A DNA stretch of 64,000 nucleotides from Diplonema papillatum. Taxonomy: Eukaryota; Euglenozoa; Diplonemea; Diplonemida; Diplonemidae. The number at the start of each line of letters is the position of its first letter. Positions within the stretch are counted from its first letter, which is position 1. Where the stretch lies: the NCBI GenBank assembly GCA_030068145.1, contig JAPJBO010001057.1, positions 1-64,000 of the forward strand. The letters run 5' to 3'. The notes beneath the pieces are model-generated. The model searched no databases. It saw nothing but the letters and a program-made list of their open reading frames with translations, and was not told the DNA's origin. This document shows positions 1 through 10,597 of the stretch, piece after piece. The translations under genes and the position numbers were made by a program.

Positions 1-72
1 GCTGAGGTCAGTCATCGCAGGAGCCCCGTCCGCCCGGTGACCGGCGTGGCTCCTGCGATCACGGACCTCAGC
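1..72 (-). other. Strong stem-loop over the ORF2 C-terminus of LINE-A
   Basis: Bases 1-25 and 48-72 are inverted copies matching at 23 of 25 positions, with a 22-nt loop. The stem covers the last codons and the TGA of ORF2. In RNA this would be a stable hairpin at or near the 3' end of the element transcript, the region a LINE reverse transcriptase recognises. A function as RT-binding structure is inference. Confidence 0.7.
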
Positions 73-3000
73 AACCCGGCTTGGTAGGCAGTGAGAGATG
101 AATCCTGCTTCTCTAATAGCCTCCTGGTTGCCGCAAAATCCACCCCGCTTTCAACTCCTCCAAAGTCATTTCCTCTCCTCGCCGCAAGGCGAACCATCTC
201 GCGCAGGCGTAATGCATGTCTTAGGTCGTGCTGTAGGAGGCGTGTGCTTCCTTCCTGCGCCGCGTCGTGAACAACACCCTCCCCAACTTCATTTATATAC
301 GCAATGCTCGTTGGTGTCACCCATCGCCATCGAATGCCGTCCAGCGCCTCTTTCATGAAGGCAAAGGGCCCATGCAGCTTTGCGAGCTCTTCTTTGTGTA
401 CCCATGCTGTTTCAGACATTGTCTGTGCGTATCCCCACTTCTTGACCTGTTCGGCCCAGGTCGTGATCCGTCTGTAAGCCGGTACAACGCCCGGGTCTAG
501 CCTGTGCCCGTGGTGCAGCACGTGCAGCACAGCTTCCTGCGCACGTCGCGGCGGCCCCGTCCACACTGACTCGGTAACCTTCCGTCTCAAGCGTTCGACT
601 TCCTGCTTCCCGATCGTCGTCACCGCTGCCCCGTAATACCGTTTCGCCCCCGCCGTCATGCTAACTGCGAGGTCGCGCGCACCGGCGGGGAGCGGGAGGC
701 AGGCCGCTCTCTTTAACACGGTGTCGACCATCTTGGTTCGTTCCGCCACGCGCTTGGACTGCGGGAGCGGCTTGCTTGGTGGTACCTGCTCCGTTGTCAG
801 CATAACACCCAGTACGTCAAACGTCGTTTGCTTTGCTATCGTCTCCGGTCGAGCAACTGCCTCTCCGGCTCCATTACTTTCCGTGTAGGAGATTTCCTCC
901 GGGGCGTCCCGTGCTGTTGTGAACCACAGGGACTTCAACTGCGTGCACACTTTCATTCCGGTTAGCCCCGCGAACGTCCCCGATCGATCTGCCGCTTCTT
1001 GCAACTGCGCGAGGCTCTTCAGCAACGCGTACACATCGTCCACATATGATAGCGGAATCGCTGCTTCTATGTCCGCTACGTGCCGCATCCAGACGCTTAT
1101 GAGCACGTTTATCAGCACCACGCTCAACGGGCATCCCTGCATGATCCCGTTTGTTGGCACGAAGCCTTCTCCCACCACGGGTCCCATGCGGAAGTGGCGC
1201 TGCATGCCGGAGTATGCTGCGCGCAAGGTTCGCAACACGGTTGGGTCAAACCCCAGCTCCTCTGCTAGCCGGAAGGCGATATCGATCGGCACCGTGTCGA
1301 AACACTTCTTAAAATCGAGGGCCAGGCCGTACAATGGTTCTCCTGTCAGGTGTGCTTCCTCGATGAGAGCTGCCAGGTGCCAGACCAGGTCGTCCGTCCC
1401 GTGCTTCTTCCGGCATCCGTGGAGGCCGCTCGGCACAACGTTATCCATCCATTCCAACGCCTCCCGGGCCCGTATTGCTGCCCATACTCTATACAGCACC
1501 GGTGTGATCGTTATTGGTCGCTGCGACAAGGGGTCGCCCGTGCTCCCTGGCTTCGGCAATAGGTGCAGGATCGCGTGCATCAATTGCTCTGGCCACCGCC
1601 CTTCGGTCTCGACCGCATTCATCGCCTCAGCCATGAGTTGCAGGATCTCCGTGGGCAGTTGCTGCAGTTCGAAAACTCTCCACGCGTGCAGTCCGGGTGA
1701 AGAGTTCCTCTTCATCTTCTTAAGCGCCGCCTTCACATCTGCCGCGCTGATTGCCTTGCAGTCCATTCGCTGTGGGGCCGGGAGATACCTCGCGTATTGT
1801 GCCTTGAAGGTTTCCCACTGCGGTTCCCGGATGCTCGTGTATTTCTGAAAAATGCCTCCCCATGCTTCGGGTCCCCTCAACAGATCGTCGATCTCCTTTG
1901 GACACGCCGTTAAAGTTCCGTCTCGCCGCCGCAGGTAGATCGATGGGCTTTCTCGGCTCCCCGCAAGAAACCGGTACACGTCGCCTTTGTCGGAGCTGTT
2001 CCAGGCCATCTGCATCCGGTCTTTCCACCTTCTTGTTCGTTGCTGCTTCAACGCGGCGACGGCCTCGCGTTGAGATCCTTCCAACGCCTCCACAGCTTTC
2101 ATCAGGCGCTCCAACTCGTCGCCTCCGCTTTCTCCGTGGGCCGCGGACAGATGCCGCGACAGGTCCTCTCTCGGTCCTTTCCGCTGTAGCGCACTTCTCG
2201 CATTGCGCTCTGCCAACGTCATCTCTCCTGGCTGCCCCTCGCTCAGCCTGTGGCTTGCCTCGACAATCACCGTCCGTAGCATTCCAAGCACTTTGTCCCG
2301 TTGTCTGGTGGTCCTATCTCCTGCTCCCCTCGCTGAGACCGCCTGCCGGGCTGAAACATGGGCTTCTCGTACCGAGTGCCCTTCTGCCCTGCCCTTGCAG
2401 GCCTTCGCTTCACTTTTCTGGAGGCCGTGCTTGTGCATTTCATATAGGTACGTCTCTGCCACTTCGGAGGCGTTACGCAGAACCGCTTCCGCCCCGTCCA
2501 CCGAGCGCCTCTGGCTCAGCGCCGCTTTAAGGGCACCCTGCTCTTCCCTCGGGTTCTTAAGCGGCGCCTTCTTCGGAAAGGGGGCGGGAATCCAATGCGT
2601 CCGCTTCGGAATTGACGCTGTCCGCATGTCGAGAGTTACGAACAGTGGACAGTGGGTCGGTATCTCGTATTGTTGCGGGTCTGCAGTTCGAACCTCGACG
2701 AGTGCCTGCGATGCACCTGCGTTCAGGAAACACATGTCTATCCTCGTGCCTGCCGCTCCTGCCCAGCAGGTTGGCGGCGGCTCTTGTGCCGCATTCGTTG
2801 CAGCCGCTGCCGCCGCGTCCGTCCACCCACCTCGGCAGGCACTCATTAGGGAGAGACTTTCTTCTATCGTTGTGTTGAAGTCCCCCACGATGGCTACCGG
2901 CACCTGCCCGAGCCCCGCCGCCATTTCAAATACGTCAGACAGGAACCGTTCCCGCTCCCTGACAACACCTGACTCCTTTCCTACTTGTGCGTACACCGAA

Positions 3001-4613
3001 ATTACGTGCAATACCGAGCGGGCATTCCCCGTTGCTACCACGGCGTGGGCCACCCGAGTGCTTTCCGCTAATCTTGTCTCCAGCGCTGTCTTTGGGTGCG
3101 CCTTCGACGCTACCATGCTGCTGCGTGTTATGACGGCTGTGCCGCCTGGCGCGCGCTGCCCTATCCCGTTCGCGCCGACGACTATCGGGACGTCTTCCCC
3201 CCAGAAGCATTGCTTGCCGTATGCTCCTAGGTACATTTCACACGTTCTTTTACCCTCCGGGCCCACCCGCGTCTCTTGACAGGCTACTATGTCCGCCGGT
3301 AGCGCTGCCACCGCGCGACACCTTGAGTTCAGGGAACCCAGATTCACCGTGGCGAGGACAATCGTGCTCGCTTTGCGCGGTTTGTCCACCCCGGCTGCTG
3401 GTCGAGGCATGACAGCGAGTGTCAGCTCCTCCACACTTGCTTGGGTTGTCTCGGGGGCTAAGGAAGCCAGAAACCTCAAAGCTAGGTAGGGAAGTCTGAG
3501 CGCGTCATAATGTTGTGTGCGGTGGGTCAGCACGATTACCCGTGATGGGTTCTCCGCCCTCCCCTCTCGCCGTAGTTGCGTTAGGTCCCTTGTTGAGAGG
3601 ACCCATATACTTGCCTTCAGTACCTCCGCGGCTGCCTGTAGCGTGGTGTGATCCCCGTGCGCGCCGTTCTGCGCGATGTTGTATAGGTATTCGGAGCGCG
3701 TCTGGCCTTCGAGGGGGAGAGCTGCAGGTGGCAGACTTCGGAGCTGCCACGTTACTTTCTGTCGCAACGACGCCGCCGCGAGACTCAACTTGCTTCCTCT
3801 TACAAGCGCTGCAAACTGGCAATTTCCGTCTTCCTCTATCAGCACACGCTTCGCCGCCAGTAAGCCTGCCACCTCATCTAACTGTCCATTTCCGCCTTCC
3901 GCCGTCCTTTGCTGCCGACATTGCGCGTCAACGGATACCGCTCGCGGCCGAGCTTGTGGATTCACTGGCCTGTTACCTTTCGGCTGTTCCTCCGCTCGTC
4001 CGGGGCTCTGTGTTTTGTGTTGCTGCCGTTGCGGCCCGGCGGTCGGGCTCTTACGGCGCCGGCTTGGTCGCGGTGGGTCCGGTTGCGCTGCACCAACTTG
4101 TCGGGGCGCAACTAGTAGTAGCCGTGCGATCGGTATCGCATTGGCTTCTGCTTGTTCCAATACATATTCGCTTTGTACCGGGAGTTGGAGCCAGTCGTAG
4201 TGCAGTGGCATGTATGTCACCACTATTGTTCGGCCCGCCCCGTCTGACCTCCACCGCTTTACTGTGTCACGGTGGCTTGCGTTCACTACCCAAATGTTGC
4301 AATGCAGGACTTGCGCCGCCGCGTGCAGGGTCAGCTCGTCCCCGAAGGTGCGGTTGGTTCCCATCCTCCTCAAATATTGCGCCATTTCCTCACCTCCGAG
4401 GTGGTCCCAGTATCTCGCTGTATTCGCTTCTATGTTGCGAACCACCCTTTCCCGCAGAGCGCGTGCGTTTATCCCGCCGTAGCTTTCCGCAATCGCCGTA
4501 AATTGGCAATTACCGTCCCCCGAGACCCGGGTTAGTCTCGCACCCATGTCTCGTGCCATCCGCTCGATCCATCTGAGATCACCTTCCTTCTCCACATCCC
4601 CGCCTCCGACCAT
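12..4613 (-). CDS. LINE-A ORF2: tandem OTU protease, EEP endonuclease, reverse transcriptase (1533 aa)
   Basis: Polyprotein that should nick target DNA and reverse transcribe the element RNA. Two OTU-family cysteine protease domains come first. OTU-1 is about residues 27-147 with the GDGNCQF catalytic-Cys motif (Asp33, Cys36) and His138 in LHYDWL. OTU-2 is about residues 255-375 with EDGNCQF (Cys265) and His368 in QHYDAL. An APE-like EEP nuclease follows at about 415-665 (ACQETR, VGDFN, RIDMCFLN, THCPLF). The reverse transcriptase is at about 960-1270 with ALDFKKCFDTVP, NGIMQGCPLS and the YVDD box near residue 1190. No RNase H domain was recognised. Both OTU copies keep Cys and His, so both could be active deubiquitinases, but this is inferred from motifs. 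The start is the ATG at 4613, 12 nt after the ORF1 stop. Confidence 0.95.
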   Translation of the reverse strand: MVGGGDVEKEGDLRWIERMARDMGARLTRVSGDGNCQFTAIAESYGGINARALRERVVRNIEANTARYWDHLGGEEMAQYLRRMGTNRTFGDELTLHAAAQVLHCNIWVVNASHRDTVKRWRSDGAGRTIVVTYMPLHYDWLQLPVQSEYVLEQAEANAIPIARLLLVAPRQVGAAQPDPPRPSRRRKSPTAGPQRQQHKTQSPGRAEEQPKGNRPVNPQARPRAVSVDAQCRQQRTAEGGNGQLDEVAGLLAAKRVLIEEDGNCQFAALVRGSKLSLAAASLRQKVTWQLRSLPPAALPLEGQTRSEYLYNIAQNGAHGDHTTLQAAAEVLKASIWVLSTRDLTQLRREGRAENPSRVIVLTHRTQHYDALRLPYLALRFLASLAPETTQASVEELTLAVMPRPAAGVDKPRKASTIVLATVNLGSLNSRCRAVAALPADIVACQETRVGPEGKRTCEMYLGAYGKQCFWGEDVPIVVGANGIGQRAPGGTAVITRSSMVASKAHPKTALETRLAESTRVAHAVVATGNARSVLHVISVYAQVGKESGVVRERERFLSDVFEMAAGLGQVPVAIVGDFNTTIEESLSLMSACRGGWTDAAAAAATNAAQEPPPTCWAGAAGTRIDMCFLNAGASQALVEVRTADPQQYEIPTHCPLFVTLDMRTASIPKRTHWIPAPFPKKAPLKNPREEQGALKAALSQRRSVDGAEAVLRNASEVAETYLYEMHKHGLQKSEAKACKGRAEGHSVREAHVSARQAVSARGAGDRTTRQRDKVLGMLRTVIVEASHRLSEGQPGEMTLAERNARSALQRKGPREDLSRHLSAAHGESGGDELERLMKAVEALEGSQREAVAALKQQRTRRWKDRMQMAWNSSDKGDVYRFLAGSRESPSIYLRRRDGTLTACPKEIDDLLRGPEAWGGIFQKYTSIREPQWETFKAQYARYLPAPQRMDCKAISAADVKAALKKMKRNSSPGLHAWRVFELQQLPTEILQLMAEAMNAVETEGRWPEQLMHAILHLLPKPGSTGDPLSQRPITITPVLYRVWAAIRAREALEWMDNVVPSGLHGCRKKHGTDDLVWHLAALIEEAHLTGEPLYGLALDFKKCFDTVPIDIAFRLAEELGFDPTVLRTLRAAYSGMQRHFRMGPVVGEGFVPTNGIMQGCPLSVVLINVLISVWMRHVADIEAAIPLSYVDDVYALLKSLAQLQEAADRSGTFAGLTGMKVCTQLKSLWFTTARDAPEEISYTESNGAGEAVARPETIAKQTTFDVLGVMLTTEQVPPSKPLPQSKRVAERTKMVDTVLKRAACLPLPAGARDLAVSMTAGAKRYYGAAVTTIGKQEVERLRRKVTESVWTGPPRRAQEAVLHVLHHGHRLDPGVVPAYRRITTWAEQVKKWGYAQTMSETAWVHKEELAKLHGPFAFMKEALDGIRWRWVTPTSIAYINEVGEGVVHDAAQEGSTRLLQHDLRHALRLREMVRLAARRGNDFGGVESGVDFAATRRLLEKQDSSLTAYQAGLLRSVIAGATPVTGRTGLLR

Positions 4614-4625
4614 TTCTGCCCACCT

Positions 4626-6485
4626 TCACTTGGCAGCCGACGACATGAAACCGACCAGCGTCGATTGTCTGTCCGGCTTCTTTGCCGAGGTGGAGGCGGC
4701 GCTGTGCATCTTTGCCGGGGGTTTCGTCTCACTTCGCTCTCGTGACGCCGACTCGGTGCCGGACCTCGCCCTTTTCTTGGTGCCTGTCTTCCGGCCCTCC
4801 TGCTTGGCATCTGCGGGTTTCTTCTTCTTCTTGTCCTCATCGTTGTCCATGCTTGGCTCGCGTCGCGGCGATGGCGACTTTCGTACCCCCACCTGCTTGG
4901 CCTGCACTTCCTCCAGCTGTCTCGACAACGCTTCAATCCGCTGCAGGGCCTCGCTGAGCTGCGCACGTAGCTGTGCCATCTCTGTCGCGTCATGGTTTTG
5001 CTCGGGGGCGGCTGGGTGTGCCGTCCAGGCTGCTGGACTCCCGCCGCCACCGCCTTTCCCACCTTTGCCCCCCTTCTCGGTACCGTTTTCCTTTCGTTCT
5101 TTGCCACCTTTACTGCCGCTTGGTCGACTCTCCTCTGCGGATGGCTGTCCGGTCGATTCTCGCCAGAGTGCTCGCCCTCGCTTTTTCCCGTAACACGCCA
5201 GGAACTCGGCCCATGTGTACCTTTCCCGCTCCCTAGCTGAGCCCGCCTCTGCGGGATCCTGCCTCTTCTCCTGGGCGGGTGTCTGTACCCACCTCTGCTC
5301 TGCCTCGGCAATCGGTCGGGCTGTGGACACGTCGATGCGCAGATCCGAATCCGTGATACTGAAGACCCACGCCGGCGGATCTGGGCCCCTGACGACAGCG
5401 AGCGCCTTGCCTCTCTTTGGGATGACCTTGATCATGGTCACCCCTTCCCATCCCGCCTTCCTCAGAAACCCTTCGACTTGGGCGGCCGTCGTCTGCTTCG
5501 GGAAACCGAACACATCCCACGTTTTCCCACTTACCCTCGGTGCTGACCTCTCTCCCACTGCGGATCGCACCTCTTCTTCAGCTCCTGCCGTCACCCGGAG
5601 CCCGAGTCCCCGTCTGTTGACGGCCAGTCTCTGCACCTGCGTGGGCAGACTGTTCGCCAGGTCCTTCGCCTCTGCCAGCGTTGTGCCCGCTGTCAGCCAG
5701 ACCACGGTTCCTGCGTCCAGTTTCGGGACGACGAAAACTCCGCGGTGGCCCGATGCGGCTTCCAGCTTTTTCGCCTGTTCCTGTGGGACGCGCATCAGCG
5801 CGCCGAGAGAGCGCGCCGGGTCCTCGGCCCTGCCTCGCGTCTCCACTCCCGTGATCAGGACGTCGCCTTCGCTAACGCCCAGCTCCGAGGCAAACTGCCC
5901 GAGGTAGGCCCTCAGGTTCGTTGTTGCCTCCCCCCACTCGCTTGCCGTCGTGTGCTGGCGAGGGACGCATATCGACAGCCTCTGAAGGCCGCCGAAATGT
6001 GTTGTTGTTTGACGGCTGCCGATGTGAGATGATGATTGAACTTGATCGCCGCCTGGCATTGCCACGCGCTTCCACGTCAGCTTGGAACCGACTTCCTTCT
6101 CTCCCATTTGGAATACCGTGCCGGTCGTCGTCTCGATGCGTGTTCCGCGCCTGACGACGATAGGGCAGGTCTGTCCTGCGTGGCCCGCCAGTTCCTGCAC
6201 CGCGCCCAGCACGACTACCGCACGCGCTGCGTGTTTCTTGCCGTCGCCGATCGCCTTCTTGGCCTCCGAGCGGCTTGCGATGGCCACTCCGGCTGCGTCA
6301 CCGTCCCGCAGCTCCTGCACGTTGACGACTGGGACATCCCAGTCTTCGCCCCGCAGCTCTGCAGCCTGCCGGCTCCTTTTCGCTGGCACCCACTGCCATG
6401 GGGCCTCCGTCCCGGTCTGCGTTGGCCGCACTGCCTCGTTGGAGGTGTTGCGTTGCCCAGGACCACCACTTGGAGGTGCAGACAT
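4626..6485 (-). CDS. LINE-A ORF1: gag-like nucleic-acid-binding protein (619 aa)
   Basis: First gene of LINE-A, expected to coat the element RNA. The N-terminal half is globular. At about 310-380 is a segment of RRM-like character (WDVFGFPK, then a MIKVIPKRGKALAVV strand). A highly charged Gly/Lys-rich stretch follows at about 440-480, and a short coiled coil (MAQLRAQLSEALQRIEAL) near 500-530. The C-terminal 100 residues are very basic and Ser/Thr-rich. The last residues, QSTLVGFMSSAAK, resemble a PCNA-interacting (PIP) box, with Met in place of the second aromatic. No CCHC zinc knuckle was found. The ATG at 6485 follows a short leader next to the TG microsatellite. Family assignment rests on position and composition. 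Confidence 0.82.
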   Translation of the reverse strand: MSAPPSGGPGQRNTSNEAVRPTQTGTEAPWQWVPAKRSRQAAELRGEDWDVPVVNVQELRDGDAAGVAIASRSEAKKAIGDGKKHAARAVVVLGAVQELAGHAGQTCPIVVRRGTRIETTTGTVFQMGEKEVGSKLTWKRVAMPGGDQVQSSSHIGSRQTTTHFGGLQRLSICVPRQHTTASEWGEATTNLRAYLGQFASELGVSEGDVLITGVETRGRAEDPARSLGALMRVPQEQAKKLEAASGHRGVFVVPKLDAGTVVWLTAGTTLAEAKDLANSLPTQVQRLAVNRRGLGLRVTAGAEEEVRSAVGERSAPRVSGKTWDVFGFPKQTTAAQVEGFLRKAGWEGVTMIKVIPKRGKALAVVRGPDPPAWVFSITDSDLRIDVSTARPIAEAEQRWVQTPAQEKRQDPAEAGSARERERYTWAEFLACYGKKRGRALWRESTGQPSAEESRPSGSKGGKERKENGTEKGGKGGKGGGGGSPAAWTAHPAAPEQNHDATEMAQLRAQLSEALQRIEALSRQLEEVQAKQVGVRKSPSPRREPSMDNDEDKKKKKPADAKQEGRKTGTKKRARSGTESASRERSETKPPAKMHSAASTSAKKPDRQSTLVGFMSSAAK

Positions 6486-6524
6486 TTTGATGGATTAGTT
6501 CGTGTGATACTTTTTCTCCCAGTC

Positions 6525-6798
<274 letters not shown>

Positions 6799-6799
<1 letters not shown>

Positions 6800-9753
6800 A
6801 TTGAAGTGCCTCACTTGGCATGCCGATAAGAACGTACGCTTGCTGACATGGGGTTCCCCACGGTGAATGGAAGAAGTAGTATCGTTGTAGCTTGGCTTGG
6901 AGCGTCGGCGTTGGTGCGTTGGCATGTTACGGGGACTTACGGGGACCTACAGACGGCTAACAAGTCGGAGCACCACTTCTTGGAATGCAAGGTATGAACC
7001 CGGTGGTGAAGGTACGTCCACTGAGCTTCTATATTGCATGCTTCGAATACTGCCGGGAGACCGACTTGCAGACTGAGGCACAAGTTTCCGACGTGGCAAA
7101 GTGACAAGACTCCACACGTGCGCATGGTACGAAAGTTGATGGTTTCAATTGCATGCAGTTGACCAGCAGTCACTGCTTGAGATGGTACTTGTCAAAAAGG
7201 CAGAAGGTCGGGTTACTCCTCACATTTTTGCCTGTTTACTTGTTCGAATGTCACTGCAAGAGAAACAGAAAGAAAGAAGGGGGGACAGAAAGGAATCCCG
7301 GTGAAGATGTAATAGAGAAGTTGTTGGGGGGGGATGGGGAAAACAGATAGACTTTGTAGACAAAACATGTTCATTCGGGAGGGGACTGGATTGTGTCACG
7401 GGGAGAGGGCTGCTGAAACTCGGTCGGTTCAAGTTGTGCGGTGAGTAAGCTTCGGTCGGTAATCGCGAGGTTAGCCCTCGTCCAATATCTTGGTTGCGCC
7501 TTCCCAGCGAAAAGCATTGCACCAGAGGTTCCCCATCCTGGAGTCGGAAACCTCGCACGTTTGGACGATCCCTAGGAAGAGCGCCAACCCTGCTCTTTCC
7601 ACGCAGTAGTTAATTCACAAAGTTCAACTACTTGAGGAATCTAATGGTCCCTGCAGCTGCGGCTGGCATCTTGACGGAATAGACAGCCCCTTCCCCATGA
7701 CCCATCCACTGGGATCCGCACAGGAAGCAAAGGTACAGATACAAGCAAGCCCTCCGTCGACGAGACGGCGGGCAGCACAGACAAAGAAGAAATACGGCTG
7801 GGTGCGCATCGCTTTTTTCTTTTTTGGAACGGCAAGAGAAGCAACCAAGACAAAAGGGGCGAGGGACTGGGGGGAGAAAGCATTAACTGGTGGCAGGACT
7901 GGTTTACTGAGGCGGTCCTGGGGTTTAGCCAAAAAAATTAGTATGGCGCTTTCTTTTGTTTGTGCGCACTAGCGGAACTCACCTGCTTCGGTAAGTTTCG
8001 TGTAGTACGCTGCCAACTACTAATTCTTAGTACCAACAATGCATTGTTAACACAAGAAATGCACGGATGTCGTTGACGTGTTGCAACATGATACAACACT
8101 GGTGCTTTGTCCGTGGAAGGACTTTCCAGGACCACCTCTACACGGTTGCGTAGCTTACAGCTATTGTATCCTGGCATTGGGGTGTCTGGTTCACTTTCTT
8201 TTGTCTTTCTAGCATTATTTGTGGATTGGTCGGCATTTTAAAGTCTCCGGTTGACCGTAGAGGCTTGGGTATGGAGGGGTTGAGAAAAGTGAGAGGGTGC
8301 CGCTTGTTTCGGGTGATGTGTCGTTCCGTTGTGAACCTTGTGGAGTCCCCTAACGCGTTTAGGGGGTGTTTGGGATTGGGTAGCTGCTACGGCGTGAAAA
8401 GCCAGGAAGTTTCGATCGGATTTCTTGTCGTACGAACGTTTGTGCGTTGGCTTGCAGTTCGATTTTTCTGGGAACCGCTGTAGGCGGCGTACAAGAATAC
8501 TGGGCACGCCTGGAGCAAAAATGCCCGAGAATACAATAGCGCCACCTTCGGTGGTGGTGCCACACCACCGTTTTCGTACTGTTTTTTTTTCTGTCTTGTC
8601 TCTTCTTTTTTCCTTTCAATAAGCTGCAGTCCACACAAGGAAGCTTGGTGTTGTCTGCTGGGCGTCGGGAGAAAGCTTTGGGCTGGTTGAACCTGGACGA
8701 GCAGGAACCGAGCCCAATGACTAGAACGTTGCCAAACCCGCGCTTCGTTTTCGTGGGCAACCCTTGCGATTCAAAACCAGAAGGAATGCGAGACTCGTTC
8801 TCGGGCCAAGGATTCCAACAGAGCATCAATCGGGTTAAGGATCATTGCGCCAACCTCGAAATCAACCCAGACGGGCTCGACCGATAATGGCCGGCAAGCC
8901 AAACACCGTTGAAACGTTGATTTTGAGGATGAGAGTTGAACAAGCACCCGGCGGCCCCTCGTTCACTTTCTCGCTGGTCCGCTGTGCGGCCACTCTCCGC
9001 GCCACGATGCACAAGCTCCGAGATGCCAACCGAGGGTTCGTACCGGCAGCTGACCATCCTTGCGGATGTGTGCAAGGCCCCGCTCAGTCAAGGCGGGCCG
9101 GCGGCGGCAAGAGGGCCATGGAATTCCGGGGCGAGCGGGGTGACCGCGGACTGCACGCGGGCGGCGTGCCCGGCCGCGAAGACGGCGACGCTTTTCGCGA
9201 GTCCCCCGGCGCTGCCACCGGCGAGGAAGACCGGCAAGGAGCAGGCACCCACGGCGGGTTCACCAGCATGTTCACCATGTTCAACCTTGGACTCGTAGTC
9301 CGTCGTGATGGTATGGAGTGCTGTCGAGGAGTCTGTGTGAAAGTGTGGAGGGTGAAGCGAAGTGCGGAATGTGCGAAGATAAAGTGTGAAGTGTGAACTG
9401 TGAGGTCTGATTGTGGAGCAGAAGTGTGAAGCGTGAATGTGAAGTGTGAAGTTCGGCTGTAGCCGCCTCACCGCTCCACGTGCGGTGGGTCAGCTCGGGA
9501 TAGGTTGGATCGAGAACGCTAGGTGAGAAAGAAACGCATACTCTGGACCGCTGACTTCTTGGCGATGAGGCTGTGTGAATTCCATTTGGAAGGATGAGTA
9601 ACATCGGCGGCAAGTGCGGAAGAAATACATGCGGGGCATTGTTCCCGTAGGCTAAAGAAGACTGTGTCAGGCTCATATGAAAAGCGAACTCTCCCAATCG
9701 GTTCGTGCGCGCTGGTTGATGATCACGATAAGAAGTGTAGCCAACATCTTCGA
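6799..9753. other. Spacer without a convincing gene
   Basis: No ORF here has a recognisable domain. A GC-rich island at about 8940-9290 is open on both strands and might hold an exon, but no splice pair could be fixed. From about 9330 to 9460 there is a degenerate repeat of GTGTGAA/GAAGTGTGAA. A short segment at about 7960-8030 resembles 41395-41460. The interval would contain the 3' UTR of the giant gene that ends near 9754. Confidence 0.5.
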
Positions 9754-10200
9754 CTATCCATGTCCAGTTCTCAGGGGGGAAAGGAATGCTGAGAAGAACG
9801 ACCTCTCTCTGCGCAGGAAAGTCACATGCATACATTGCTTGTACCGGCCGTCGATGTCCCTGAAGGATCTTGCGGTGAACATGGTGTCGAGGTTTGCGCA
9901 AGTCTGCCACCACAGCTGCTCGAGGTCCCACCGTGTGGCCTCCTCCCGTCCAATGAGCTCGCGGATCCGACGTTGGTTCATCTCGATGTGGATGTCCGGT
10001 CGGCGATCGACCGGTTCCAGCGAGCCGCTGCTTAGGATGCCCTCAGATCCCCACGTCGTCGCGTACTGCTTCTTGCAGCACTTGACCTCGTACTCAAGCT
10101 CGTCGATGTACTTCTTGTCCTCCGCCCTGCGCTTCTTGAGCGAGTCGAGGGCGGTTTTACACGAAGCGTACATGAGACTGTACTTGTTGAGATCGAAGGT
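9754..10200 (-). CDS. Giant coiled-coil gene, predicted 3' exon (about 148 aa)
   Basis: Reads in phase 0 from a CATACACAG| acceptor (exon starts at 10200) to a stop at 9754. The product starts TFDLNKYSLMYASC and continues with a charged helical segment (DSLKKRRAEDKKYIDELEYEV). It joins in frame to the preceding giant exon, whose CAG|GTGCGC donor lies at 10597, giving an intron of 397 bp. The exon could end earlier if another intron starts near 9826. No domain is recognised beyond helical, coiled-coil character. Confidence 0.6.
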   Translation of the reverse strand, partial: TFDLNKYSLMYASCKTALDSLKKRRAEDKKYIDELEYEVKCCKKQYATTWGSEGILSSGSLEPVDRRPDIHIEMNQRRIRELIGREEATRWDLEQLWWQTCANLDTMFTARSFRDIDGRYKQCMHVTFLRRERSFFSAFLSPLRTGHG

Positions 10201-10597
10201 CTGTGTATGTTTGCATTGGGTACGTTGCGCCTGCCGGCAGTCGGAGTGCAGCCAGAATTGCCAACAAGGGGGCTATGAACTAAGATTTTACCCCTTCGCC
10301 CGCTGCTAGCACCAGGCAGGACAATGCCTCTGAAAGCCTGGTGCGAGCATCAAGTGTTCTTCGAAGAAGAACGCAAAGAAAGAGAAAGTACAAAACGCGG
10401 TAAGTAAGGAACGTAACGAGAGGGGCTCTTTGGGTTCTCTTCTATGTTCCACCGCGGGGCTGTATACACCTCGATCTTGTCGCGGTTTCAGACCATTCCA
10501 TGAGCTCATCACTGGGTCTTTTGGGGGAAAAACTTAGTTTCGTATAGGAAGAATCCTGGCTAACACCGATCTGGGGAGGAGAGAAAGAGACGCGCAC
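10201..10597 (-). other. Intron of the giant gene, with a small hairpin-rich repeat
   Basis: GT-AG interval between the two 3'-most exons, with donor CAG|GTGCGC and acceptor CATACACAG. The ORF of the upstream exon reads through about 50 codons of it before a stop at 10442, which is why an unspliced reading looks longer. Bases about 10313-10372 form one copy of a dispersed structured repeat also seen near 36630 and 43920. Confidence 0.55.

Noticed and set aside
919..1848. 309-codon plus-strand ORF opposite LINE-A ORF2
   Set aside because: Antisense shadow of the reverse transcriptase coding region.
8936..9298. GC-rich open frames on both strands as a separate gene
   Set aside because: No domain, no clear splice pair and no preference between strands; left as an unassigned island.
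10442..10597. Last ~50 residues of the long unspliced frame in the downstream giant exon
   Set aside because: Follows a CAG|GTGCGC donor and loses coiled-coil character; an in-frame exon is found 397 bp further on.
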